Below are positions 1 to 7,237 of a DNA stretch of 7,252 nucleotides, one piece after another. Under the pieces are notes generated by a model. That model had not been told where the DNA came from. It saw only the letters and a list, made by a program, of their open reading frames with translations, and made no database searches. Source of the stretch: an uncultured Alistipes sp. (GTDB lineage: Bacteria > Bacteroidota > Bacteroidia > Bacteroidales > Rikenellaceae); contig CATKXN010000140.1 in assembly GCA_949840605.1 (NCBI GenBank), positions 1 to 7,252 on the forward strand, in the 5' to 3' direction. The stretch's first letter is position 1. The number at the start of each line of letters is the position of its first letter. The translations under genes and the position numbers were made by a program.

Positions 1-1702
1 TAAGGGGCTGTACGGGATGGTAGATGAAAGTCGTGACGTTGCTTCGCGCCAGCACGTCGGCGGCCATCTTGCCGATGCCCGGGCCCGTGCTGCCGTGGAT
101 GCCCGGAATCACGGGGATGCCCGGGACGGCGGGCGTTCCGTGGTGCATGCCCATGACGATATCGGTGATGTTGCGTTCGCGGACCACGCTGACGATGGCG
201 TTGGAAATGTTCACGTCGTAGCGCAGCAGCTCCTGCAGGTAGATGTCGCCTGCTGCGGCCGCCGTAGCCGCCGCGTCGAGGATCTTCTGAGCCCGTTTTT
301 CGACATTGGGGTCCTCGACCTGGTTATCCACCGCGTGCAGGGCGTAGAGTCCGTTGGGCTCCTTGGCCCGCTTGAGCATCGCGCTCAGCCCGACCAGTTC
401 GTCGGCCGTGCCTTCGTCGGCCACCGGGATCAGTATGTGGTCTTCGCGCCTGGGACTCTTCTCCTCGGGATCGTGCGTGCTGCGAATGGCGATGTTGTGG
501 GCGCCGCGCTGCGTGGCGAAGGTCGAGATGGTGCACGTGGCCAGGATCATCAGAATCGTGCCGTTGAGCACGCTCTCGCTCAGCAGACGGATCGGTTCGC
601 CGTCGGGCGTGTGGCCCAGAATGACGTTGTAGCCGACCATTACGGCGGCGAGCGTGGCCGCCACGTGGGCCGAGCTCAGGCCGAAGATCACCGTCCGCTG
701 GTCGCGCGAGAGGCGGAAGGTCTTCTGGGTGAACCACGCCGCGATGAACTTCGCCGCGGTGATGAGCACGATCATGACGGCCGCCACCTCGATGCTCTCC
801 CAGTCGCGGAAGAAGGCGCGGTAGTCGATGAGCATGCCCACGCCGATCAGGAAAAAGGGGATGAAGATGGCGTTGCCGACGAACTCGATGCGGTTCATCA
901 GCGGTGAGGTGCGGGGGATCAGGCGGTTGAGGGCCAGTCCCGAGAGGAATGCGCCGATGATCGGTTCCAATCCCGCCAGTTGGGCGAGGTAGGCGCCCAG
1001 GAAGACCATCACCAGCACGAAGATGTACTGCGAGACGTTGTCGCTGCACTGCTTGAAGAACCAGTGGGCCAGCAGCGGGAACAGAAAGACGATGATGGCG
1101 ATGCAGAGGAGGACCGAGCCGCCGAGCCGCCACCAGAACATTTCGTCGACGTTGCCCGTGGCCATGCCGACGATCACGGTGAGCAGCAGCAGGGCCAGCG
1201 TGTCGGTGATGACCGTTCCGCCGACGGCGATGGTGACGGCCTTGTCGCGGGCGATGCCGAGTTTGCTGACGATGGGGTAGGCGATGAGTGTCTGCGATGC
1301 GAAGAGGCCGGCGAGCAGGATCGAGGAGAGGATCGAGAATCCCATGACGTAATATCCGGCCAGGATGCCCAGGGCGAGCGGGACGCAGAAGGTGTAGAGT
1401 CCGAAGACGAGGCTTCGCCAGCTGTTTTTCCGGAAGTCGGACATGTCCATGTCGAGTCCCGAAAGGAACATGATGTAGAGCAGGCCGGCCGTTCCCGAGA
1501 GGATGATGCTGCTGTCGCGCAGCACGAGATTGAGGCCGTGGGGACCGATCACTGCGCCCGCGATGATGAGCCCCAGCAGATAGGGGATTTTGAGTTTGTT
1601 CAGCAGCAGCGGAGCCGCGAGGATGATGACCAGGATCAGCATGAATTTCAGGATCGGGTCCTCGAGCGGCAGCGTCAGGTTTATGGATGCGAACAGCGGC
1701 AT
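1..1702 (-). CDS. Cation:proton antiporter (CPA2 family) with C-terminal Usp domain, 3' end cut by window edge
   Basis: This gene encodes an inner-membrane monovalent cation/proton antiporter. 567 codons are visible with no stop before the left edge, so the C-terminus is missing. About residues 15-400 are a chain of hydrophobic helices typical of the Na+/H+ exchanger fold. They include LLGLIIAGAVIGP near residues 40-53, which resembles the TM2 signature of CPA2 (KefB/KefC-like) proteins, and GGTVITDTLALLLL, whose Asp167 is a likely ion-binding acid. From about residue 421 (DHILIPVADE) the protein becomes soluble and resembles a universal stress protein. It has a glycine-rich stretch around residues 517-541 (MGMHHGTP, then HGSTG) like the nucleotide-binding loop of ATP-type Usp proteins. 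The ATG at 1702 was chosen because an in-frame TAA lies at 1714-1712; a TTG two codons upstream is the only alternative. It is transcribed away from the MFS gene. The family is clear, but whether the ion is Na+ or K+ cannot be told. Confidence 0.9.
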   Translation of the reverse strand, partial: MPLFASINLTLPLEDPILKFMLILVIILAAPLLLNKLKIPYLLGLIIAGAVIGPHGLNLVLRDSSIILSGTAGLLYIMFLSGLDMDMSDFRKNSWRSLVFGLYTFCVPLALGILAGYYVMGFSILSSILLAGLFASQTLIAYPIVSKLGIARDKAVTIAVGGTVITDTLALLLLTVIVGMATGNVDEMFWWRLGGSVLLCIAIIVFLFPLLAHWFFKQCSDNVSQYIFVLVMVFLGAYLAQLAGLEPIIGAFLSGLALNRLIPRTSPLMNRIEFVGNAIFIPFFLIGVGMLIDYRAFFRDWESIEVAAVMIVLITAAKFIAAWFTQKTFRLSRDQRTVIFGLSSAHVAATLAAVMVGYNVILGHTPDGEPIRLLSESVLNGTILMILATCTISTFATQRGAHNIAIRSTHDPEEKSPRREDHILIPVADEGTADELVGLSAMLKRAKEPNGLYALHAVDNQVEDPNVEKRAQKILDAAATAAAAGDIYLQELLRYDVNISNAIVSVVRERNITDIVMGMHHGTPAVPGIPVIPGIHGSTGPGIGKMAADVLARSNVTTFIYHPVQPL

Positions 1703-1715
1703 AGGCAATGGTTAG

Positions 1716-1761
1716 GTGTCGTTACGAATCAAATATTGCGAAAAGAACGGGCGGTGCCAAA
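1716..1761. repeat. Proximal copy of imperfect direct repeat (promoter module)
   Basis: This stretch shares ordered blocks with 1805-1851: an identical 12-mer GTGTCGTTACGA, then CAAATAT after 2 or 3 bases, then GCCAAA, with the same 28-bp distance between the two CAAA blocks. The bases between the blocks are mostly different. The pair therefore looks like an old tandem duplication in which only the functional elements stayed conserved, or like convergent arrangement of the same sites. Confidence 0.6.
1730..1761 (-). promoter_or_regulatory. Candidate proximal promoter P1 of the antiporter
   Basis: On the minus strand, TTTG (1761-1758) is followed after exactly 20 bp by AATATTTG (1737-1730). 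This matches the Bacteroidetes primary-sigma pattern (-33 TTTG, -7 TAnnTTTG) except for the first base of the -7 box. Transcription would start near 1724, giving a leader of about 22 nt before the ATG at 1702. The predicted start falls inside the 12-mer GTGTCGTTACGA (1716-1727). The spacing is identical to that of the distal copy P2. Confidence 0.5.
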
Positions 1762-1804
1762 TTCGGATTGGGTGCGGTTCGGCGAAACGCTCCGAATGAT
1801 AAAA

Positions 1805-1819
1805 GTGTCGTTACGACAC
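1805..1819. promoter_or_regulatory. 15-bp perfect palindrome, candidate operator at P2
   Basis: GTGTCGT-T-ACGACAC has two perfect 7-bp arms around a single central base. It sits directly downstream of the P2 -7 box and covers the predicted transcription start, a position where a bound dimeric repressor would block initiation. A degenerate version (GTGTCGT-T-ACGAATC, 5 of 7 arm positions paired) lies in the same place at P1 (1716-1730). The binding protein is not encoded in the window, and the site could fit several dimeric regulator families. Confidence 0.5.
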
Positions 1820-1851
1820 CAAATATACGAAAATCCGCGGTTATTGCCAAA
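1820..1851 (-). promoter_or_regulatory. Candidate distal promoter P2 of the antiporter
   Basis: On the minus strand, TTTG (1851-1848), a 20-bp gap and TATATTTG (1827-1820) give a full match to the Bacteroidetes promoter consensus. The predicted start is near 1814, in the middle of the palindrome at 1805-1819, with a leader of about 112 nt to the antiporter ATG. This is the best-matching promoter in the window. Activity is inferred from the motif only. Confidence 0.6.
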
Positions 1852-1877
1852 CGATCGGGAGGCTTTGTGCGGACGCG

Positions 1878-1923
1878 GCGTATCTTGCACGTTTTTTGTT
1901 CATTGTCGGCGGCAAAGATACGC
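1878..1923. repeat. Inverted repeat containing a leftward TATCTTTG box
   Basis: GCGTATCTT (1878-1886) and AAGATACGC (1915-1923) are perfect 9-bp inverted arms, extendable by GC on the inner side if one base bulges. The spacer is 28 bp and includes a T-run. The right arm, read on the minus strand, contains TATCTTTG (1920-1913), a full -7 consensus, but I see no TTTG about 20 bp upstream of it. It could be a third antiporter promoter, a regulator site or an RNA stem. Confidence 0.35.
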
Positions 1924-1972
1924 AAATGGGAAATAATCGGTATCCTGAACGTATTTTTTAAGGAAAAAAACG

Positions 1973-1980
1973 TAACTTTG
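1973..1980 (+). promoter_or_regulatory. Candidate -7 box for the MFS-led operon
   Basis: TAACTTTG matches the Bacteroidetes TAnnTTTG -7 box. Initiation near 1986 would give a leader of about 25 nt before the ATG at 2011. No TTTG occurs at the ideal distance upstream. The T-run at 1954-1959 is the nearest substitute, and it forms a rough inverted repeat with the A-run at 1964-1970. No Shine-Dalgarno sequence precedes the ATG, and the leader is A-rich. Confidence 0.45.
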
Positions 1981-2010
1981 AAAAATTTGAAACCCGAAAT
2001 TCCGTCTCGG

Positions 2011-3162
2011 ATGAGCGTAGACAAAGTCGATAGAAAGCTGCTCGGGCCCGTGCTTGCGGGCTTCTTCATCATGGGGTTCTGCGACATGGTGGCGCCGATC
2101 ACGGGCCGCATCGCCGCGGAATTCCCGGCCGGGCGGCAGGCCGCCGTGAGTTTTCTGCCGACGATGGTTTTCCTCTGGTTCCTGGTGCTCTCGACCCCGG
2201 TCGCCGCGCTGATGAACCGCTGGGGCCGCAAGGTCACGGCGCTTATCGGCTACGGCTTCACGATCGCGGGACTGATGGTGCCCTTCGCCGCGGGCGCCGA
2301 CTGCCCGCTGGGGTGGTATTTCGCGGGCTTCGGTCTGCTGGGTATCGGCAACACGGCGATCCAGGTGGCCGTCAACCCGCTGCTGGCGACCATCGTTCCG
2401 GGCGAGCGGATGACCAGTTACCTGACTGTCGGGCAAATATTCCGCAACACCTCGCTCCTGCTGCTGGCTCCGATCGTCACCGGGCTGGTCGCGCTGACGG
2501 GTTCGTGGCGGCTTCTGCTGCCGATCTACGCCGGACTGACCGTCGCGGGCGGCGTCTGGCTGCAGCTGACCGCGGTGCCGGAACCCGCGCAGACGGGACG
2601 CCCGGCATCGCTGGCCGACTGCTTCCGGCTGCTGAAAGACCGTGCCGTGCTGCTTTCGACGCTCGGCGTGGCCTGCTTCATCGCCGCCGACGTGGGCATC
2701 GGATTCATCTCGGTGCGGCTGATCGACAACCCCTCGTCGATCCTCACCACCACGGGATTCTACGCCTGCCGCATCGTCGGCACGATCGTCGGCGCCTGGG
2801 TGCTGGTGCGCATCTCCGACGTGAAATACCTCTCCTTGAACATGGCCGGGGCGCTGGGGCTGTGCATCGCCCTGTTGTTCGTGCGCAGCGAGACGGCGGT
2901 CTACGCCGCCGTGGGGCTGCTGGGCTTCGGCATGGCGTGCGTCTTCGCCACGTTCTACGCCGTGGCTACCAAGGCCGTGCCCGGAAAGGCCAACGAGGTT
3001 GCCGGGCTGATGATTATGGCCATCGCCGCCGGAGCCGTCTCGGGCCCTGTCTGCGGGGCGATCATCCGCATTTCGGGCAATCCGCATGCGGGAATGCTGT
3101 TCGTCTCCGCCTGCATCGGTTACATGCTCTGGGCCTCATGGCAATTAAGAATAAGGAATTAA
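2011..3162 (+). CDS. MFS transporter, resembling sugar/FHS-type permeases
   Basis: This gene encodes a 383-residue inner-membrane secondary transporter with about 12 hydrophobic helices. A hydrophilic central loop (about residues 186-205) separates the two six-helix halves. The loop between TM2 and TM3 has the MFS motif-A-like MNRWGRK (residues 68-74). TM1 carries an acidic residue in GFCDMVAP (Asp25), which recalls the proton-coupled fucose permease group, but the substrate cannot be assigned. The ATG at 2011 was chosen because the hydrophobic core begins just after it and the TAACTTTG box lies 31 bp upstream; in-frame sequence before it is intergenic in character. It is the first gene of a rightward five-gene cluster. 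The last codons (QLRIRN) fall in an unusually AT-rich stretch, so the original C-terminus may have been altered. Confidence 0.85.
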   Translation: MSVDKVDRKLLGPVLAGFFIMGFCDMVAPITGRIAAEFPAGRQAAVSFLPTMVFLWFLVLSTPVAALMNRWGRKVTALIGYGFTIAGLMVPFAAGADCPLGWYFAGFGLLGIGNTAIQVAVNPLLATIVPGERMTSYLTVGQIFRNTSLLLLAPIVTGLVALTGSWRLLLPIYAGLTVAGGVWLQLTAVPEPAQTGRPASLADCFRLLKDRAVLLSTLGVACFIAADVGIGFISVRLIDNPSSILTTTGFYACRIVGTIVGAWVLVRISDVKYLSLNMAGALGLCIALLFVRSETAVYAAVGLLGFGMACVFATFYAVATKAVPGKANEVAGLMIMAIAAGAVSGPVCGAIIRISGNPHAGMLFVSACIGYMLWASWQLRIRN

Positions 3163-3169
3163 AAATTGC
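3141..3169. repeat. AT-rich patch with short inverted ends at the MFS/barrel junction
   Basis: Only 6 of the 28 bases at 3141-3168 are G or C, in sharp contrast to the GC-rich genes on both sides. GCAATT (3141-3146) and AATTGC (3164-3169) form 6-bp inverted ends, and the interior consists of AATTAAGAATAAGGAATT-like runs. The patch supplies the last MFS codons, its stop and most of the spacer before the next gene. Similar AATTAAGAATTAAAAATT-type junctions are, as far as I recall, common between Bacteroidales genes, so this may be a dispersed repeat remnant or a translation-initiation leader. Confidence 0.4.
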
Positions 3170-3174
3170 ACGAT

Positions 3175-3768
3175 ATGCGTAAAATACTATTGACCCTGCT
3201 GTTTGCGGCCGCCGTGCTGGGCGCCGCCGCACAGCGACCCCGCGCCCGGGTGGAGTGGGGTGTCGTCGGGGGTATCAACATCCCCGACTACACGACCAAC
3301 ATGGACAAGACCGATGTCAAGAACAAACTGGGCTGGCAGGCCGGTATCGTCACGGCCGTCAACCTCGGGGCGTTCGCCGTCGAGCCGCAGATACTCTACG
3401 TCCGCCAGGGGCTCCGCATCCGTCCCGAGGGCGGCGGCGAGATCAACCTCAAATCCAACTCGATCGACGTTCCGGTGCTGGCGTCGTTCCGCCTGCTGAA
3501 CCCCGTGCGCATCTACGCGGGTCCGGTCTTTACGGTGATGAACGACTGCAAGCAGAAGTCGGGAGGCGACCTGCTGGATTTCGGGCGCGTGCGTCCCACG
3601 CTATCCTATACGGTGGGCGCCGGGCTGGTGCTGATGCGCCACCTGCTGATCGACCTGCGTTACAACGGCCAGTTCCGTTCGAAGCACGAGGTGGTGCTGC
3701 CCGACGGAAGCCGGCTCGATAAACTCCGTACCTACAACGTTGCGCTCAGCTTCGGCTATTTGTTCTGA
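3175..3768 (+). CDS. Small outer-membrane beta-barrel protein (porin-like, OMP_b-brl type)
   Basis: This gene encodes a 197-residue exported protein. Residues 1-19 form a signal peptide (MRKILLTLLF, then an Ala-rich stretch ending AAAQ), with likely cleavage after Ala19. The mature part has alternating hydrophobic and polar strands separated by short turns, for example VEWGVVGGIN, AFAVEPQILYVRQGLRI and ALSFGYLF. It ends in an aromatic residue, as the BAM-recognised last strand of outer-membrane proteins usually does. Length and pattern fit the small 8-strand-like barrels annotated as outer membrane beta-barrel or porin family proteins in Bacteroidetes. The ATG at 3175 was chosen over an in-frame TTG at 3166 because it places the basic MRK directly before the hydrophobic core. 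It starts 12 bp after the MFS stop and ends 3 bp before the PhoH start. The transported substrate or partner is unknown. Confidence 0.8.
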   Translation: MRKILLTLLFAAAVLGAAAQRPRARVEWGVVGGINIPDYTTNMDKTDVKNKLGWQAGIVTAVNLGAFAVEPQILYVRQGLRIRPEGGGEINLKSNSIDVPVLASFRLLNPVRIYAGPVFTVMNDCKQKSGGDLLDFGRVRPTLSYTVGAGLVLMRHLLIDLRYNGQFRSKHEVVLPDGSRLDKLRTYNVALSFGYLF

Positions 3769-3771
3769 TCT

Positions 3772-4749
<978 letters not shown>

Positions 4750-4752
4750 GCT

Positions 4753-6210
4753 ATGGATCGTAATTTGGCTGCGCTGAAACCGGCGCTCGTCTGGAAACAT
4801 TTCGCGGAGATCGTCCGCATTCCGCGTCCCTCGCATCACGAGGAGAAGATCCGCAAATACATCCTCGATTTCGCCCGCGCGCAGGGCCTCGAATGCCGGG
4901 AGGATGCGGCGCATAACGTCTATGTCTCAAAACCCGCCTCGAAGGGCATGGAAAACCGCAAGGGCGTGGTGCTGCAGGCGCACCTCGACATGGTGCCGCA
5001 GAAGAACAACGACAAGCAGTTCGACTTCACGAAAGATCCTGTCGACGCCTATGTCGACGGCGACTGGGTGACGGCCGACGGCACGACGCTGGGCGCCGAC
5101 AACGGCATCGGTGCGGCGGCCATTCTCGCGGTGCTGGAGGACGAGACGCTCGTTCACGGTCCGCTGGAGGCGCTCTTCACGGCCACCGAGGAGACCGGCA
5201 TGGACGGCGCTTTCGGACTGAAAAAGGGGCTTCTCAAGGGCGACATCCTGCTGAACCTCGACTCCGAGGAGGAGGGCGAGCTCTATGTGGGCTGCGCAGG
5301 AGGTCTCGACGCCAACATGACCTTTAAGTATAAGGCCGAACCGACGCCCGCCCGCAACTACACCGCTGCGAAAATCTCCGTCAAGGGACTCAAGGGCGGC
5401 CATTCGGGCATCCAGATCATCTGCCAGCGTGCCAACGCCAACAAGGTGCTGTTCCGCTTCCTGAACGCCGCGCCGTGCGACGTGCTGCTGGCGTCGGTGG
5501 ACGGCGGCGGTCTCCGCAACGCCATTCCGCGCGAGGCCGAGGCCGTGGTGCTGGTCCGGACCAAAGACTACGACGAATTCGCCAAGGCGCTGAAAGCCTA
5601 CGAGAAGGTCATAAAGGCCGAATATGCCGGCATCGAGGACTCGGTGTCGATCAAGGTCAGGGAGTGCGACAAACCGGCTGAAATGCTTCCGAAGGAGGTC
5701 GCGGCCAATCTGATCAAAGCCGTGACGGCGTGCCCCGACGGGGTGCAGAAGATGTCGATGGCGATGCCCGGACTGGTGCAGACCTCGACGAACCTCGCGC
5801 GCGTCGTGTCGGACGGCAGAACCGTGAAACTCCAGTGCCTGCTGCGCAGTTCGGTGGGCACGGAAAAGGAGGCGCTGGGCGAAGCCATCGCCGCCGTCTT
5901 CGCACTGGCCGGAGCCAAAACCGAGCTTACGGGCTCCTACGACGGCTGGAATCCCGATATGGAGTCGCCGATCCTGAAGGCCATGACGGCCTCCTACGAG
6001 GCGCTTTACGGCCGGAAACCCGCCGTGACGGCCATTCACGCCGGATTGGAGTGCGGCATCATCGGCAGCAAATACCCCAAGCTGGACATGATCTCGTTCG
6101 GCCCGACGATCTGCTATCCCCACTCGCCCGACGAGAAGGTGGAGATCGCTTCGGTCGGCAAGTTCTACGACTTCCTGGTGGACACGCTGCGCAACATTCC
6201 CGAAAAGTAG
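4753..6210 (+). CDS. pepD: Xaa-His (aminoacyl-histidine) dipeptidase, M20C
   Basis: This gene encodes a 485-residue cytosolic di-zinc metallopeptidase that splits dipeptides such as beta-Ala-His and other Xaa-His substrates, helping recycle peptides. Metal ligands and catalytic residues of the M20C family can all be placed: His77 and Asp79 in QAHLDMVPQ, bridging Asp116 in LGADNGIGA, catalytic Glu146 with ligand Glu147 in TATEETGMDGA, Asp170 in LNLDSEEEG, and His457 in CYPHSPDE. The lid domain, about residues 190-390, contains GGHSG with His217; IHAGLECGI at 428-436 is also conserved in the family. Length and spacing match known PepD proteins, so the enzyme looks complete and active. It begins 3 bp after the PhoH stop at the ATG at 4753 and ends 7 bp before the lipid kinase. 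The assignment as PepD is firm; the preferred dipeptide is not visible. Confidence 0.95.
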   Translation: MDRNLAALKPALVWKHFAEIVRIPRPSHHEEKIRKYILDFARAQGLECREDAAHNVYVSKPASKGMENRKGVVLQAHLDMVPQKNNDKQFDFTKDPVDAYVDGDWVTADGTTLGADNGIGAAAILAVLEDETLVHGPLEALFTATEETGMDGAFGLKKGLLKGDILLNLDSEEEGELYVGCAGGLDANMTFKYKAEPTPARNYTAAKISVKGLKGGHSGIQIICQRANANKVLFRFLNAAPCDVLLASVDGGGLRNAIPREAEAVVLVRTKDYDEFAKALKAYEKVIKAEYAGIEDSVSIKVRECDKPAEMLPKEVAANLIKAVTACPDGVQKMSMAMPGLVQTSTNLARVVSDGRTVKLQCLLRSSVGTEKEALGEAIAAVFALAGAKTELTGSYDGWNPDMESPILKAMTASYEALYGRKPAVTAIHAGLECGIIGSKYPKLDMISFGPTICYPHSPDEKVEIASVGKFYDFLVDTLRNIPEK

Positions 6211-6217
6211 ACGCAGC

Positions 6218-7189
6218 GTGGTAGCCAATCCCGAAACCTGGTTCGTCATCGTCAACCCCGTGGCCGGAGGCGGCCGCGGGCTCGACCATTTTCCGCAGAT
6301 CTCGAAGCACCTGCGCGACGCGCACATCCTCTGCGAACCGGTCTTCACGGAGCACAAGTTCCACGCCACGGAACTTACCGTGTGGGCCGTGCGCGAGGGC
6401 TACCGCCGCATCATCGTCGTGGGCGGCGACGGCACGCTGCACGAGGTGGTGAACGGGCTGTTCATCCAGCAGGAGGTGTGCCCCAGCGACGTGCTGCTGG
6501 CCGTGGTGGCCGTGGGCACGGGCAACGACTGGGTTCGCACGTTCGGCATCTCGAACCGCTATCAGGATGCCGTGAAGGCCATCAGCGAGGGGTTTTCGTT
6601 CCTGCAGGACGTCGGGGTGGTCTCCTACGAGGAGGCGCACTACCGCCAGAGCCGATACATGGCCAACGTCGCCGGGGCGGGATTCGACGCCCACGTCGTG
6701 CGCAAGCTCTCGCACCTGAAAAAGAAAGGCCACAAGAGCCGCTGGCGCTATATGTGGTGCCTGGTGAAGAATTTCTTCCGCTACAAGTCCACAGGCGTCA
6801 AAGTCTGGGTCGACGACCGGCTGGTCTACAACAACTTGCTGCTGTCGGCGGCCGTCGGCATCTGCAAGTTCAACGGCGGAGGTATTCAGCAGCTGCCCGA
6901 GGCGGTCGCCGACGACGGCATGCTCGACCTGTCGCTGATCCGCCCGGTGCATTTCTGGCACCTGCTGTTCCGTTTTCACTACCTCTTCAACGGCGGTATC
7001 TACCGCATCCGCCACATTCTGCAGGAGCGCGGCAGCCGCATCCGTATCGAGTCCTCGCCCGAGGTGTCGGTGGAGATCGACGGCGAACCGCTGGGGCATA
7101 CGCCCCTGGAGTTCTCGGTGCTTCATCAGGCCGTGCGGATCGTCGTGGGACGCGAGTTTTATGAAAAAGCCTCCAGTATAGCCATATAA
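6218..7189 (+). CDS. YegS/BmrU-type diacylglycerol (lipid) kinase
   Basis: This gene encodes a 323-residue member of the diacylglycerol-kinase catalytic (DAGK_cat) family, which phosphorylates a lipid hydroxyl with ATP at the inner face of the membrane. VNPVAGGGRG (residues 12-21) is the N-terminal nucleotide-binding signature, VGGDGTLHEVVNGL begins at residue 68 with the conserved Asp71, and VGTGNDW (99-105) completes the ATP site. A later AGAGFDAHVV segment and the C-terminal EIDGEPLGHTPLEF segment fit the second beta-rich domain of the family. The start is a GTG at 6218: no ATG lies nearby, and the family signature begins only 11 residues later. It is the last gene of the cluster, 7 bp after pepD, followed by a hairpin. 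The exact lipid (diacylglycerol, undecaprenol, sphingoid base or other) cannot be decided from sequence. Because many Bacteroidales make sphingolipids, a sphingoid base is possible but speculative. Confidence 0.9.
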   Translation: MVANPETWFVIVNPVAGGGRGLDHFPQISKHLRDAHILCEPVFTEHKFHATELTVWAVREGYRRIIVVGGDGTLHEVVNGLFIQQEVCPSDVLLAVVAVGTGNDWVRTFGISNRYQDAVKAISEGFSFLQDVGVVSYEEAHYRQSRYMANVAGAGFDAHVVRKLSHLKKKGHKSRWRYMWCLVKNFFRYKSTGVKVWVDDRLVYNNLLLSAAVGICKFNGGGIQQLPEAVADDGMLDLSLIRPVHFWHLLFRFHYLFNGGIYRIRHILQERGSRIRIESSPEVSVEIDGEPLGHTPLEFSVLHQAVRIVVGREFYEKASSIAI

Positions 7190-7210
7190 CGGCTGTAACC
7201 GGATAAGAAA

Positions 7211-7237
7211 CGGGGACCTGACAGATTCAGGTCCCCG
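7211..7237. terminator. Strong hairpin after the lipid kinase gene
   Basis: CGGGGACCTGA (7211-7221) and TCAGGTCCCCG (7227-7237) form a perfect 11-bp stem with the 5-base loop CAGAT, starting 21 bp after the stop codon. On the plus strand it is followed by GTTGTCG, which is a poor U-tract. On the minus strand it is followed by TTTCTTATCC, which is richer in T. It probably ends the rightward operon, and it could equally serve a convergent gene beyond the right edge. Confidence 0.65.

Larger units (their letters stand above)
1805..1851. repeat. Distal copy of imperfect direct repeat (promoter module)
   Basis: This is the second copy of the module, 89 bp from the first. It carries the complete 15-bp palindrome, the TATATTTG box and the TTTG box (all read on the minus strand). 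Between the CAAA blocks, inclusive, 20 of 32 positions agree with the proximal copy, in addition to the 12 of 12 in the 12-mer. Confidence 0.6.
1703..2010. other. Divergent intergenic regulatory region
   Basis: These 308 bp separate the leftward antiporter from the rightward operon and are clearly more AT-rich than the flanking genes. I see no convincing protein gene in it. It contains two leftward promoter-like modules (about 1716-1761 and 1805-1851), a 15-bp palindrome (1805-1819), a third leftward TATCTTTG box (1920-1913) lying in one arm of an imperfect inverted repeat, and a rightward TAACTTTG box (1973-1980). A reading frame upstream of the MFS start stays open across much of the region, but its translation is not protein-like and crosses the promoter elements. 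Confidence 0.75.

Noticed and set aside
17..1936. Plus-strand reading frames opposite the antiporter (17-907 and 980-1936)
   Set aside because: Their translations are His-, Asp-, Arg- and Gln-rich with no hydrophobic core or motif, while the minus strand encodes a continuous antiporter-Usp protein.
1708..2010. In-frame upstream extension of the MFS gene by 101 codons
   Set aside because: It crosses the promoter-like repeats and the -7 box, its translation is basic and low in transporter character, and the transporter helices begin just after the ATG at 2011.
1900..3087. Long minus-strand reading frame opposite the MFS gene
   Set aside because: It is rich in Arg, His, Asp and Gly, as expected for an antisense shadow of a GC-rich gene, and has no recognisable domain. 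The plus strand encodes a clear transporter.
4927..6369. 480-residue minus-strand reading frame opposite pepD
   Set aside because: The plus strand carries all metal ligands of an M20C peptidase. The antisense frame spans two genes and shows no motif.
6059..7126. 355-residue minus-strand reading frame opposite the lipid kinase
   Set aside because: It is an antisense shadow; the plus strand has the complete DAGK signatures.
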